A program made the translations under genes and the position numbers. This document shows, one piece after another, positions 19,938 to 28,927 of a stretch of 64,000 nucleotides of DNA. Position 1 is the stretch's first letter. Every line of letters starts with the position of its first letter. The stretch comes from Allolucifera butyrica (GTDB lineage: Bacteria; Bacillota; Negativicutes; Sporomusales; UPPP01). The stretch lies in contig NZ_UPPP01000075.1 of NCBI RefSeq assembly GCF_900476375.1, positions 1 through 64,000 on the forward strand, given 5' to 3'. The notes below the pieces were generated by a model that was given only the letters and a program-made list of their open reading frames with translations, did no database searches and was not told the DNA's origin.

Positions 19938-22310
19938 CTATTTCCGGAGTAATTGTTTCGCAATGGTAACAGCCTCTACGCCGTTGGGAGCATAGGCATC
20001 GGCACCGGCTTGTTGGGCGTAATCAGCAGTTAATACGGCACCGCCGACGATAACCTTGGCTGTATGTCCGCTCTGTTTTAATAAGGCGATCGTATGGTCA
20101 ATCTGAGGCATGGTTGTTGTCATTAGCGCACAGAGTCCGATTAAGTCTACTTTCTCAGTTAGGGCCTTGGCGACGATGGTATCGGCGGCAACATCTTTTC
20201 CCAGGTCAATAATCTCAAAACCGTTATTTTCTAAAAGGGCTGCAACTATATTTTTGCCTAGATCGTGAATATCCCCTTTTACTGTAGCCAGTAATACTTT
20301 GCCACGGCTAACAGCGGTATGGGCGGGCAGCATTTCTTTAATAGTAAGAAATGCACTGCGCATGGTTTCGGCAGATAGGAGAACTTGCGGTAAAAAGCAT
20401 TTTCCCTGACCAAAAGCTTCGCCAATTTGATTCATAGCCGCCGTTAGGGCATTTTCTGTTATTGTAATAGGGTCTTCCTTCGCTTTTAGCGCTTGTATAA
20501 TAAGGGTGGAAATGGCTTCTTTTTCTCCGTTAATTACCGCTTGTTTGATAGCCGCCAAAGGATCGCTGGTATTGTTTGCGGCAGAGTCGGATAACGTCAT
20601 GTTTGACTTAACTATACTATAGTTCCGGCCGCTGGGATCGTTTCCGAGAATAGCCTGGGAAGCGGCAAGAATATCCTGCATTAGCGGGTCATACGGATTG
20701 AGAATGGGGGCATCCAAGCCACTTGCCAGACACATGGCGCAAAAGGTGGCATTCATAATATCACGACGCGGCAATCCATAGGATACGTTACTTAAACCCA
20801 TAACAGAAGGAAATCCGAATGTTGTCCGATACAATTTGAGAGTATTTAATGTTTCCAGCGCGGCAGTAGGGTCGGCTGCCAGAGTCATGGTTAAGGCATC
20901 AAGAAGGAGGTCTTTAGGCTGTAAGCCGGCTTCATAGGCAGCGTCGACAATGGTTTGTACCGTTTCGACCCGCTCCCCGGCGGTTGTTGGTACGCCGCCG
21001 GAAGCCAGTGGTAAACAGAGAACGGCGGCGCCGTATTTTTTAGCCAATGGCAAGAAGGTTTCAATACGTTCCGGTTCGGCACTAACGGAATTAATCAGAG
21101 CCCGGCCGGGAAAGGATTTTAATCCTGCTTCCAATGCTGCCGCATCGGTTGTGTCAATTACTAACGGCACATCAACCAGCATGGATAATTCTTCAATTGC
21201 TTTCTTCATGGCCTGGGATTGATCAATACCGGGGACACCCATATTTACGTCTAGTAAATGGGCTCCGGCCTGAACCTGGGCTAAGGCTTCCTTTTTAACC
21301 ATAATAAATTGTCCGTCTTGAATATCAGCCCGCAGTATTTTGCGGCCTGTCGGATTAATTCGTTCGCCAATTATTGCAGGGGCAAAATTTTTGCCTAGAT
21401 AAAGGGTTTTACTACGGCTGGTTAAGGCAGTAAAGGCTGGAATGTTGCGGGCTTTGGGCAGGGAGGACAAAGGTAAAGTGTCAAGCACTTGCCGCATGGC
21501 CAGGATGTGTTGCGGAGTCGTGCCACAACACCCGCCAATATAGGCCGCTCCCGCTTCCAGCAGCCGGGGAATCCAGGAGGCCATTTCATTCGGCTCCATG
21601 GGGAAAACCGTTTTACCATTGATTAATACGGGCATACCGGCATTGGGCTGTACACTTAAGGGGAGTTTCGTGGAACGGGCCATAGTTTCTACTGTCGATA
21701 ACAGCTGAGCCGGACCCAGGGAACAGTTTGCGCCAATTATGTTTGCCCCCAGCGCCTCTAAAGTAAGCACGGCTGTCTGCGGGTCGGTGCCTGTAACGGT
21801 TCGGCCGTCGGCACCAAAGGAGAGTTGGCAGATAACCGGCTTGGTTGTAGCGGCTTTAGCCGCTAGTAAGGCAGCGCGTATTTCTTGTATATCAATGATT
21901 GTTTCAATAATAATAAAATCAACTTGAGATTGATCTAACGCACAAATTTGTTCATAAAATACATCATATGCTTCATCAAAAGATAATTCCCCCAGCGGAT
22001 AAATAAATTTTCCCGTTGGACCAACGGAACCGGCAATTTTAATTCCCGGTGATGCGGCTTGACGAGCGGCTTGTGCGGCGGCGATATTTATTTCCTTTAC
22101 TTTGCCGGCTAGTCCATAATGGGACAATTTAATGCGGTTGGCACCAAATGTATTTGTTTCAATAATATCGGCGCCGCTTGTAATATATTGATGATGAATG
22201 TCGATAATTTTGTCAGCTTGTTCTATGTTCCATAGTTCAGGACAATCTCCCGGCTGAAGTCCGGCTTGTTGCAGCATGGTACCCATGGCACCGTCGAAAA
22301 GATAAATCAT
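19938..22310 (-). CDS. metH: Cobalamin-dependent methionine synthase without activation domain
   Basis: The enzyme moves a methyl group from methyltetrahydrofolate via cobalamin to homocysteine. The 790 residues hold a homocysteine-binding barrel (1-290; zinc ligands in GANCSLGP and GGCCGTTP), a pterin-binding barrel (about 310-560; GERINPTGRK) and a cobalamin-binding module (about 580-790; GDIHDLGKN supplies the cobalt-ligating His). The C-terminal SAM-dependent activation domain of E. coli MetH is absent; the upstream neighbour encodes it separately. The ATG at 22310 follows GAAGGGG; a TTG 21 bases earlier overlaps that site. Confidence 0.93.
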   Translation of the reverse strand: MIYLFDGAMGTMLQQAGLQPGDCPELWNIEQADKIIDIHHQYITSGADIIETNTFGANRIKLSHYGLAGKVKEINIAAAQAARQAASPGIKIAGSVGPTGKFIYPLGELSFDEAYDVFYEQICALDQSQVDFIIIETIIDIQEIRAALLAAKAATTKPVICQLSFGADGRTVTGTDPQTAVLTLEALGANIIGANCSLGPAQLLSTVETMARSTKLPLSVQPNAGMPVLINGKTVFPMEPNEMASWIPRLLEAGAAYIGGCCGTTPQHILAMRQVLDTLPLSSLPKARNIPAFTALTSRSKTLYLGKNFAPAIIGERINPTGRKILRADIQDGQFIMVKKEALAQVQAGAHLLDVNMGVPGIDQSQAMKKAIEELSMLVDVPLVIDTTDAAALEAGLKSFPGRALINSVSAEPERIETFLPLAKKYGAAVLCLPLASGGVPTTAGERVETVQTIVDAAYEAGLQPKDLLLDALTMTLAADPTAALETLNTLKLYRTTFGFPSVMGLSNVSYGLPRRDIMNATFCAMCLASGLDAPILNPYDPLMQDILAASQAILGNDPSGRNYSIVKSNMTLSDSAANNTSDPLAAIKQAVINGEKEAISTLIIQALKAKEDPITITENALTAAMNQIGEAFGQGKCFLPQVLLSAETMRSAFLTIKEMLPAHTAVSRGKVLLATVKGDIHDLGKNIVAALLENNGFEIIDLGKDVAADTIVAKALTEKVDLIGLCALMTTTMPQIDHTIALLKQSGHTAKVIVGGAVLTADYAQQAGADAYAPNGVEAVTIAKQLLRK

Positions 22311-22335
22311 GTAGTTGTAACCCCTTCTCAATAAA

Positions 22336-23019
22336 TTAGCCGGAATTTTTCCGGGCCATACAGGATGATTGTGTACATTCCTGGCAAGATATTACGGTAC
22401 AGGGAACTTGCTGGATATTTCCCTGATAGGGGATTAGTCCGATAATTGCCGTGACAGATTTTCGCGGTTGTAGCATAGAGGTCTCCGTTACGGTAATATC
22501 AAGCTCATAACCACCCGCCAGCGTCAGAATGTCCGGCTGGACCGTAATATCCCAGTCACCATAACCGGGACTAAACCGGGACGTAGAAGTGTAACCAATG
22601 CGGGACGCATCTTGTTGAATGAGTGCCGAAATTTTATCGGCTGTTTCTTCTACTGCGGCTGTACCGGCAGCATCCATTAATAACCCCGTTGTGTAATTTC
22701 CCTGTTCAAATTGTTTAGATATTGCTTCTTCTAATTTTAAGCCGACTGTAACGGCCATAACGGCTACTTGCGATGCCTGTCTTAAATGGGTAATAATTTT
22801 TTGTCCGGACAGAACTAAAAGATTTGATGCTTCAATGATTCCCTGTTCCGGATCGTAAGGATATGTATGCCAATTGCCGCGGGGTACAATGAGTGAATGC
22901 GCCTCCAGGCATGCCTGTGCCAGCAGTGTGTGGGGGAAATTCGCTACATCTCTTAAACCGGCATAACGGCGGGTTTCAGTTTCGTTGATCCGGGTGATTG
23001 GCACATTATATACGGGCAT
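22336..23019 (-). CDS. Stand-alone MetH activation-domain protein
   Basis: A 227-residue protein has the fold signature of the methionine synthase activation domain. RFSPGYGDW near residue 170 corresponds to the RxxxGYG SAM-binding motif, and MDAAGTAAVEETAD matches the helix before it. The C terminus ends with a cysteine cluster (CQECTQSSC). It lies 25 bases upstream of metH, with GGAGG before the ATG, so the two form an operon. It presumably reactivates oxidised cobalamin on MetH using SAM; that pairing is inferred from context. Copy B of the 110-bp repeat lies directly before its ribosome site. Confidence 0.85.
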   Translation of the reverse strand: MPVYNVPITRINETETRRYAGLRDVANFPHTLLAQACLEAHSLIVPRGNWHTYPYDPEQGIIEASNLLVLSGQKIITHLRQASQVAVMAVTVGLKLEEAISKQFEQGNYTTGLLMDAAGTAAVEETADKISALIQQDASRIGYTSTSRFSPGYGDWDITVQPDILTLAGGYELDITVTETSMLQPRKSVTAIIGLIPYQGNIQQVPCTVISCQECTQSSCMARKNSG

Positions 23020-23040
23020 GATATACCTCCTTTTTGGTGG

Positions 23041-23152
23041 GGATCAGAAATTATAACTTTTCGGTTATTTCTAAGATAACACATTCTTCTTAAGAAAGCC
23101 GAAAAGTAAAATACTTTCCTTCCACTTAAAGACCCTTTGGGTCTTTCTTGGG
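23041..23152 (-). repeat. 110-bp structured intergenic repeat, copy B
   Basis: Read on the minus strand this copy is nearly identical to copy A: hairpin 23128-23146, long stem 23099-23118 with 23047-23064. It ends 21 bases before the start of the MetH-activation gene, inside the likely leader of that operon. The remaining 248 bases before parA (23153-23400) hold no gene I can see. Confidence 0.8.
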
Positions 23153-23400
23153 ATAAATCTTACGGTATTTGTGTTAAATTACCATATTAAGGATGGATTG
23201 TCAAGATACTTCCCTAAGGTACAGGGATCCGCTTTTGAACGGAAAATTTTTTATCCTGAGTCTTATACTTTATGACCGGTGAAGCTATATTTCTGAGTAA
23301 AACGGGAGGGCTGAATTGGAATTACCGTAAATTTGGCAGGAAAACTTTCTTATAACGTGGAATAATAGTTGCTTATGTAGTGAAAGAATTTGAGGTGAAA

Positions 23401-24165
23401 ATGTTGGTAAAAGTTATTGCCATCGCTAACCAGAAGGGTGGCGTGGGGAAAACAACCACGGCAGTAAATTTAAGCGCTTGTTTGGCGGAACTAGGAAAAA
23501 AGGTGCTGCTGGTGGATATTGACCCTCAGGGCAATTCAACCAGTGGACTTGGTTTTAATAAGTCTGCCATTAAGCACTGTATGTACGATGCCTTGGTTAG
23601 TGATGTGCCGGTTGAAAGCGTGATTTTATCCACCCCCATACCTAATTTAATGTTGTTACCTGCTACCATACAGTTGGCTGGTGCGGAGATTGAACTGGTT
23701 TCTACTATATCCAGAGAAACCAAACTAAAAAGGGCATTAGATAAACCTAAATACAAATATGATTTTGTCTTAATTGATTGTCCTCCTTCACTAGGTCTTT
23801 TAACAATTAATTCATTAACGGCCGCAAATTCGGTACTCGTGCCCATTCAGTGCGAATTCTATGCGTTGGAAGGGCTTTCTCAATTAATGAACACAATTTC
23901 CCTGGTGCAGAAAAATTTAAATCCCGCACTTACTCTGGAAGGAGTGGTGCTGACTATGTTTGATGCGAGAACCAATTTATCAATTCAAGTTGTGGATGAA
24001 GTTAAAAATCATTTTCGGAGTAAAGTCTATCAAACGATTATTCCCAGAAATATTCGCCTAAGTGAAGCTCCTAGTCATGGACTACCGGTGATTAAATATG
24101 ATCCGAAGTCGAAGGGTACCGAAGTTTATTTTGAATTAGCCAAAGAGGTGATAGGCGATGAGTAA
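23401..24165 (+). CDS. parA: Chromosome partitioning ATPase ParA/Soj
   Basis: A 254-residue ParA/MinD-type ATPase has the deviant Walker A KGGVGKTT near residue 15, DIDPQGN and DCPPSLG. It works with ParB at parS to separate origins and, in spore formers, to regulate DnaA and sporulation. I chose the ATG at 23401, six bases after GAGG; a GTG 21 bases earlier is possible. It overlaps parB by eight bases. Confidence 0.95.
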   Translation: MLVKVIAIANQKGGVGKTTTAVNLSACLAELGKKVLLVDIDPQGNSTSGLGFNKSAIKHCMYDALVSDVPVESVILSTPIPNLMLLPATIQLAGAEIELVSTISRETKLKRALDKPKYKYDFVLIDCPPSLGLLTINSLTAANSVLVPIQCEFYALEGLSQLMNTISLVQKNLNPALTLEGVVLTMFDARTNLSIQVVDEVKNHFRSKVYQTIIPRNIRLSEAPSHGLPVIKYDPKSKGTEVYFELAKEVIGDE

Positions 24166-25051
24166 ACGGGGTTTAGGCAGAGGGCTGGATGCTCTGATTC
24201 CAACAGCGGTTGTTCCTGAGGAAAACGAACCGGTGACTGAAATCTTAGTTGAAACGATCAGCCCTAATCAATATCAGCCGCGTCGTGTCTTTGACCCGGA
24301 AAAATTGGATGAGTTAATGAATTCAATTAGACAATATGGGGTTTTACAACCGGTTGTCGTACGTAAAACATTAGAAGGATTTGAGTTGGTAGCCGGTGAA
24401 AGACGCCTTAGAGCCTCTATTAAAGCCGGCCTCAAGAAAATTCCGGCGGTTATCCGGGAATATACCGATTCAGAAATGACAGAAATTGCCTTGATCGAGA
24501 ACTTACAGCGCCAGGACTTAAATGCGATTGAAGAAGCGCAAGCTTATCGGCGTTTGATGGACGAGTTTGGACTTACCCAGGAAGAAGTGGCGCGCAAGAT
24601 TGGTCGCAGCCGTTCCTTGATTGCTAATTTAGTTCGTCTTTTGAATTTACATCCGGCGGTTCAGGATTTTGTTTCACGTGGAACACTAACTATGGGCCAG
24701 GTTCGTCCGCTACTGGCTATTGAAAATTTGGAAATGCAATTAGAAGCGGCAAATATGATTATTGAAGAAGATCTCTCTGCCCGGGATGCTGAAGAATTAG
24801 TGAAAAGGATGGGAAAATCACCGCGGGTACCTAAAGAAAAAGTTAAACCCGTAAAAGAATTTTTTACAGTGGAAATTGAGGACCGGTTAAAAATGATTTT
24901 GGGAACTGCGGTAAAAATTAAACCGGGAAAAATAAAGAGTAAAATTGAAATTGAATATTATTCGGAAGAGGATTTGGAACGAATTATAGAAATTATGTCT
25001 TCCCGGCAGGCTGTAGCTGCAACCCGTACACGGGGGACGCTGATTGTTTGA
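24158..25051 (+). CDS. parB: Chromosome partitioning protein ParB/Spo0J
   Basis: A 297-residue CTP-dependent clamp loads at parS. The N terminus MSKRGLGRGLDALIP is the ParA-interacting tail of chromosomal ParB. NQYQPRRVF, GVLQPVVVRK and AGERRLRASI follow, then the helix-turn-helix region with IGRSRSLIANLVRLL. The dimerisation domain is at the C terminus. A parS-like site lies inside the gene and a second just after it. Confidence 0.96.
   Translation: MSKRGLGRGLDALIPTAVVPEENEPVTEILVETISPNQYQPRRVFDPEKLDELMNSIRQYGVLQPVVVRKTLEGFELVAGERRLRASIKAGLKKIPAVIREYTDSEMTEIALIENLQRQDLNAIEEAQAYRRLMDEFGLTQEEVARKIGRSRSLIANLVRLLNLHPAVQDFVSRGTLTMGQVRPLLAIENLEMQLEAANMIIEEDLSARDAEELVKRMGKSPRVPKEKVKPVKEFFTVEIEDRLKMILGTAVKIKPGKIKSKIEIEYYSEEDLERIIEIMSSRQAVAATRTRGTLIV
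24670..24685. promoter_or_regulatory. parS site inside parB
   Basis: TGTTTCACGTGGAACA matches the 16-bp parS consensus at 15 of 16 positions. It lies within the parB coding region, as in Bacillus spo0J. Confidence 0.8.
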
Positions 25052-25052
25052 T

Positions 25053-25068
25053 TGTTTCACGTGAAACT
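25053..25068. promoter_or_regulatory. parS site after parB
   Basis: TGTTTCACGTGAAACT matches parS at 15 of 16 positions; the core TTTCACGTGAAA palindrome is perfect. It lies between parB and the next gene. Confidence 0.85.
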
Positions 25069-25092
25069 TACTATGTTGCGGGGGAATGACAG

Positions 25093-26484
25093 ATGCGTCG
25101 CGAAAAGGATTTGTTAGGTGAACGGAATGTTCCGGAAGACGTATATTATGGAATACATACCTTACGGGCGCAAGAAAATTTTCCTTTAACCGGAAGCCCG
25201 GTTCATCCAAAACTAATTTGGAGTATTGCGTTGATAAAAAAGGCAGCAGCAGCAGTGAATATGGAGCTGGGTGACCTGGATGAGGCAATTGGTAAAGCAA
25301 TTATAGAAGCTGCTGATGAAATATTGAATGGCCAATGGCTGGAACAGTTCGTTGTGGATGCTCTGCAAGGTGGGGCGGGCACGTCAACGAATATGAATAT
25401 GAATGAAGTGCTTGCAAATCGGGCCATTGAATTATTGGGCGGTAGTAAAGGCGACTATAGTTTGGTTCATCCACTGAATCACGTGAATTTACATCAATCA
25501 ACGAATGATGTATATCCTACGGCGTTGCGGATTGCGGCCATTGAATTGCTGAAACCTTTAAGTGATGCCTGTGCTTTTTTGCAAACAGAATTGCAGAATA
25601 AAGAGGAACAATTTGCCGGGGTAATCAAAGTTGGCAGAACAGAAATGCAGGATGCTGTACCGATCATGCTGGGACAAGAATTTAGCGCTTATGCGCAAGC
25701 TATTGCCAGAGACCGCTGGCGGTTATATAAAGTGGAAGAACGGTTGCGGCAGGCCAACTTAGGGGGTACGGCGGTGGGGACCGGTTTAAATGCCGGAAAA
25801 AAATATATCTTTATGATAAATGAGCGGGTAAGGCAGTATACTAAAATTGGTTTGGCCAGAGCGGAAAATATGATTGACATAACCCAAAATGCAGATGTAT
25901 TTGTGGAGGTATCCGGTTTATTAAAGGCATTAGCGGTAAATTTGGGGAAAATAGCCCATGATTTGCGGCTTATGTCATCAGGGCCGCGAGCCGGTCTGGG
26001 AGAAATTGCCTTGCCGGAGAGGCAGGCAGGATCTTCTATTATGCCAGGTAAGGTTAATCCAATCATTCCGGAGGCGGTTAACCAGGCAGCGTTTCAGGTA
26101 ATGGCTTCCGATATGGCAATCGCTATGGCGGCTCAATCAGGACAATTGGAATTGAATGCTTTTATGCCGTTGATTGCTCACCATTTATTAGGAAGTATTG
26201 AGTTGCTAACAAACAGTGTAAACATTCTCAGTGAATTTTGTATAAAAGAGATTGCTGCCAGAGAAGACCGGTGTGCGCAATTATTGGAGAATAGTATGGC
26301 GGCCATAACGGCGTTGGTGCCGTATATTGGTTATGATAAAGCGACAGAAATTGCTAAAATAGCTGCCCAAACCGGCAAGGCGGTTCGCAAAATAGTAATG
26401 GAGACGACAACACTGACGGCAGCGGAACTGGACCGTATTTTAGATCCGTATACAATGACCAGACCCAATGCCGGCGGGAAATGA
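25093..26484 (+). CDS. Aspartase/fumarase-superfamily lyase (probable aspartate ammonia-lyase)
   Basis: A 463-residue class II fumarase/aspartase. GGAGTSTNMNMNEV, HVNLHQSTNDVYPTA and the flexible active-site loop GSSIMPGKVNP (near residue 318) are all intact. The family cannot be split between aspartase and fumarase by these motifs alone; the overall look, with LGERNVPEDVYYGIHTLRAQENFPLTG, favours aspartase. It is followed by hydF after only 15 bases. Aspartase genes occur in some hydrogenase-maturation clusters, so a link to that pathway is possible but is inference. Confidence 0.85.
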   Translation: MRREKDLLGERNVPEDVYYGIHTLRAQENFPLTGSPVHPKLIWSIALIKKAAAAVNMELGDLDEAIGKAIIEAADEILNGQWLEQFVVDALQGGAGTSTNMNMNEVLANRAIELLGGSKGDYSLVHPLNHVNLHQSTNDVYPTALRIAAIELLKPLSDACAFLQTELQNKEEQFAGVIKVGRTEMQDAVPIMLGQEFSAYAQAIARDRWRLYKVEERLRQANLGGTAVGTGLNAGKKYIFMINERVRQYTKIGLARAENMIDITQNADVFVEVSGLLKALAVNLGKIAHDLRLMSSGPRAGLGEIALPERQAGSSIMPGKVNPIIPEAVNQAAFQVMASDMAIAMAAQSGQLELNAFMPLIAHHLLGSIELLTNSVNILSEFCIKEIAAREDRCAQLLENSMAAITALVPYIGYDKATEIAKIAAQTGKAVRKIVMETTTLTAAELDRILDPYTMTRPNAGGK

Positions 26485-26499
26485 TAAGGAGGTGGCGTT

Positions 26500-27723
26500 G
26501 TGCAAGATACACCGAAGGGATCTCGCTTACATATCGCTATTTTTGGCCGGCGTAATGCTGGAAAATCCAGTCTGATAAATGCATTGACTAACCAGGATAT
26601 TGCTTTGGTCTCCAATATTCCGGGAACAACGACGGATCCGGTTTATAAGGCGATGGAAATCCTACCCGTAGGACCGGTCATGATCATTGATACGGCCGGA
26701 ATTGATGATGTAGGGGAATTGGGTGCCCTGCGGGTTGAAAAAACTATGCAGGTGCTCAATAAGACCGATCTTGCAGTAGTGGTGATTGAGCCGGCCGCAG
26801 GCTTGACGGAGTATGAACAAAATATTGTGAGTGAGGTTCAAAAACGAAAAATCCCTCTGGTTGGAGTAATTAATAAAATTGACCAGTTTAATGTATCGGT
26901 TGATTTAATAAAGAAATGGAATGAGGGATTGGGTCTCAATCTATTGCCGATCAGTGCAAAGACACGTCAGGGAATTGAGGAGTTAAAGCGTCTTATTATA
27001 ACTAGTGCTCCGGAAGAATGGGAAGGCACACCGATTATTGGTGACCTGATCGATCCGGGGGATACGGTGGTTTTAGTAGTACCGATTGACCTGGCGGCTC
27101 CCAAGGGGCGGCTCATTTTACCGCAGGTGCAAACAATTCGTGATATTCTTGACCATGATGCCTGCAGTGTTGTGGTAAAAGAACGGGAATTAAAAGAGGC
27201 GCTGGAGAATTTGCACCGGAAGCCGCGCTTAGTTGTGACTGATTCGCAGGAGTTTTTAAAGGTAGCGGCGGATACGCCGGATGACGTTCTTTTAACCTCA
27301 TTTTCCATTCTAATGGCCCGTCACAAGGGAGATTTGGAGACCCTAACGGCTGGCGCCCGCGCTATTGATAAGCTCAAACCGCACGATAAAGTATTAATTG
27401 CGGAAGGATGTACGCACCATCGTCAAGCCGATGATATTGGCCGGGTAAAGATTCCCCGTTGGTTACGGCAAACTGTCGGTGGGGAATTGGAATTTGACTG
27501 GGTATCAGGTGGTTCCTTTCCGTCTGATTTGAGCCAATATCAGTTGATTGTTCATTGTGGAGCGTGTATGCTTAACCGGCGGGAAATGCTTTACCGTTTG
27601 TCCGTGGCCAGGGAAAAACAGGTGCCGATTGTCAATTACGGACTTTTAATTGCCCATGTACACGGTATTTTGCGGCGGGCGTTATCTCCTTTTCCGCTGG
27701 CACAAATGTTATTAGACGAATAA
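26500..27723 (+). CDS. hydF: [FeFe]-hydrogenase maturation GTPase HydF
   Basis: HydF is the scaffold on which the di-iron part of the hydrogenase H-cluster is assembled by HydE and HydG. The 407 residues have an N-terminal GTPase (GRRNAGKSSLINAL, GTTTDPV, DTAGID, NKID), a dimerisation domain, and a C-terminal iron-sulfur domain with the ligands CTHH (near residue 305) and HCGAC (near 350). The GTG start follows AAGGAGGTGG. hydE and hydG are not in the window. Confidence 0.94.
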   Translation: MQDTPKGSRLHIAIFGRRNAGKSSLINALTNQDIALVSNIPGTTTDPVYKAMEILPVGPVMIIDTAGIDDVGELGALRVEKTMQVLNKTDLAVVVIEPAAGLTEYEQNIVSEVQKRKIPLVGVINKIDQFNVSVDLIKKWNEGLGLNLLPISAKTRQGIEELKRLIITSAPEEWEGTPIIGDLIDPGDTVVLVVPIDLAAPKGRLILPQVQTIRDILDHDACSVVVKERELKEALENLHRKPRLVVTDSQEFLKVAADTPDDVLLTSFSILMARHKGDLETLTAGARAIDKLKPHDKVLIAEGCTHHRQADDIGRVKIPRWLRQTVGGELEFDWVSGGSFPSDLSQYQLIVHCGACMLNRREMLYRLSVAREKQVPIVNYGLLIAHVHGILRRALSPFPLAQMLLDE

Positions 27724-27777
27724 GACGAGATGTTGAAGCGCTTACTAGAGTTAAGCAGCCAGAAGGGAGACTGCCGG

Positions 27778-28926
27778 GTGATTTATTTGGATAATGCCGC
27801 GACTAGCTGGCCTAAGCCGGAAACAGTATACCAGGCTGTTGACCATTGTTTGCGATATATGGCGGCCAATCCGGGAAGAGGCAGCTATACTATGGCCAGA
27901 GAGGCCGGCAGGATTCTTTATGAAACCAGAGAAGACTTAGCTGGTTTATTTGGCGTAAAAAATGCCACGGATATTGCTTTTGCCTATAATGCCACGGATG
28001 CGTTAAATATGGCATTGCTGGGAATAATAGGTTCCGGGGATATTGTGGTGACTACGGCTATGGAACATAATGCAGTGACCCGCCCTTTACGGTACTTGGA
28101 ATCACGGGGAGTAAAACTGCGAATTGTATCTTGTGACAGTCAGGGGCGGCTGATTATGGAGGAAATGAGGGATGCGGCGAAGGGGGCCAAGGCCATAGTC
28201 ATGACCCACGCCTCAAATGTAAGCGGAACGATTATGCCGATTGCCGAGGTAGCGAAACTTGCTGTGCGCGAAAATTGTCTAATGATCGTGGATGCGTCAC
28301 AAACGGCCGGTAGGGAAGAAATTCAAGTTGACGATATGAAGATTGATATGCTGGCCTTTAGCGGACATAAAGGGTTATTCGGTCCTCAGGGAACAGCTGC
28401 CCTTTATCTTAGAGAAGGGTTGGCGGTCAGACCGTTACGGTATGGCGGAACCGGCAGTTTATCGGAATCGGACGAACAACCGGTTTTTATGCCTGACCGG
28501 ATGGAGAGCGGTACACCCAATACGCCGGGTATTGCCGGGTTAGGTGCGGGAATACGGTTCATCCGGGCTGTTGGACAAGCAAACCTTAGAAAAAAGGAAC
28601 TGGCCCTGGTTAGTGCGTTGATAAAGGGTTTGCAAGAAATACCGGATATCGTTGTTTATGGGCCGCGTAAAGTGATTGACCGTACGGCTGTTGTTTCTTT
28701 TACGGTCAGAGGATTGGACAGCGGGGAGGTGGCCCACCGTCTTGACCGGGATTTCGGGATAGCCTGCCGTTCCGGGCTGCATTGTGCTCCTTGGGCGCAT
28801 CGCACGCTGGGGACACTGGAAACCGGAACAATACGGTTAAGCCCGGGCTATTTCAATACTGCCGCGGAAATTACGGAAACAATTCAGGCGGTTGAGTCGA
28901 TTGCCCGGAGAGGAGAAAAAATGTGA
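27778..28926 (+). CDS. Cysteine desulfurase-like class V aminotransferase
   Basis: A PLP enzyme of about 382 residues in the NifS/SufS superfamily, of the sub-family often annotated as cysteine desulfurase family protein. MIYLDNAATSWPKPETV opens it, and the PLP lysine is in SGHKGLFGPQGTAALY. The C-terminal region has CRSGLHCAPWAHRTLG with a candidate persulfide-forming cysteine. I favour the GTG at 27778 behind AAGGGAG over an ATG 48 bases earlier. It follows hydF closely, so it might supply sulfur for cluster building, though selenocysteine lyase activity is also possible. Confidence 0.85.
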   Translation: MIYLDNAATSWPKPETVYQAVDHCLRYMAANPGRGSYTMAREAGRILYETREDLAGLFGVKNATDIAFAYNATDALNMALLGIIGSGDIVVTTAMEHNAVTRPLRYLESRGVKLRIVSCDSQGRLIMEEMRDAAKGAKAIVMTHASNVSGTIMPIAEVAKLAVRENCLMIVDASQTAGREEIQVDDMKIDMLAFSGHKGLFGPQGTAALYLREGLAVRPLRYGGTGSLSESDEQPVFMPDRMESGTPNTPGIAGLGAGIRFIRAVGQANLRKKELALVSALIKGLQEIPDIVVYGPRKVIDRTAVVSFTVRGLDSGEVAHRLDRDFGIACRSGLHCAPWAHRTLGTLETGTIRLSPGYFNTAAEITETIQAVESIARRGEKM

Positions 28927-28927
28927 T

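Noticed and set aside
23020..23400. Cobalamin or SAM riboswitch before the metH operon
   Set aside because: No B12-box or SAM riboswitch core was found; the leader holds repeat copy B instead.
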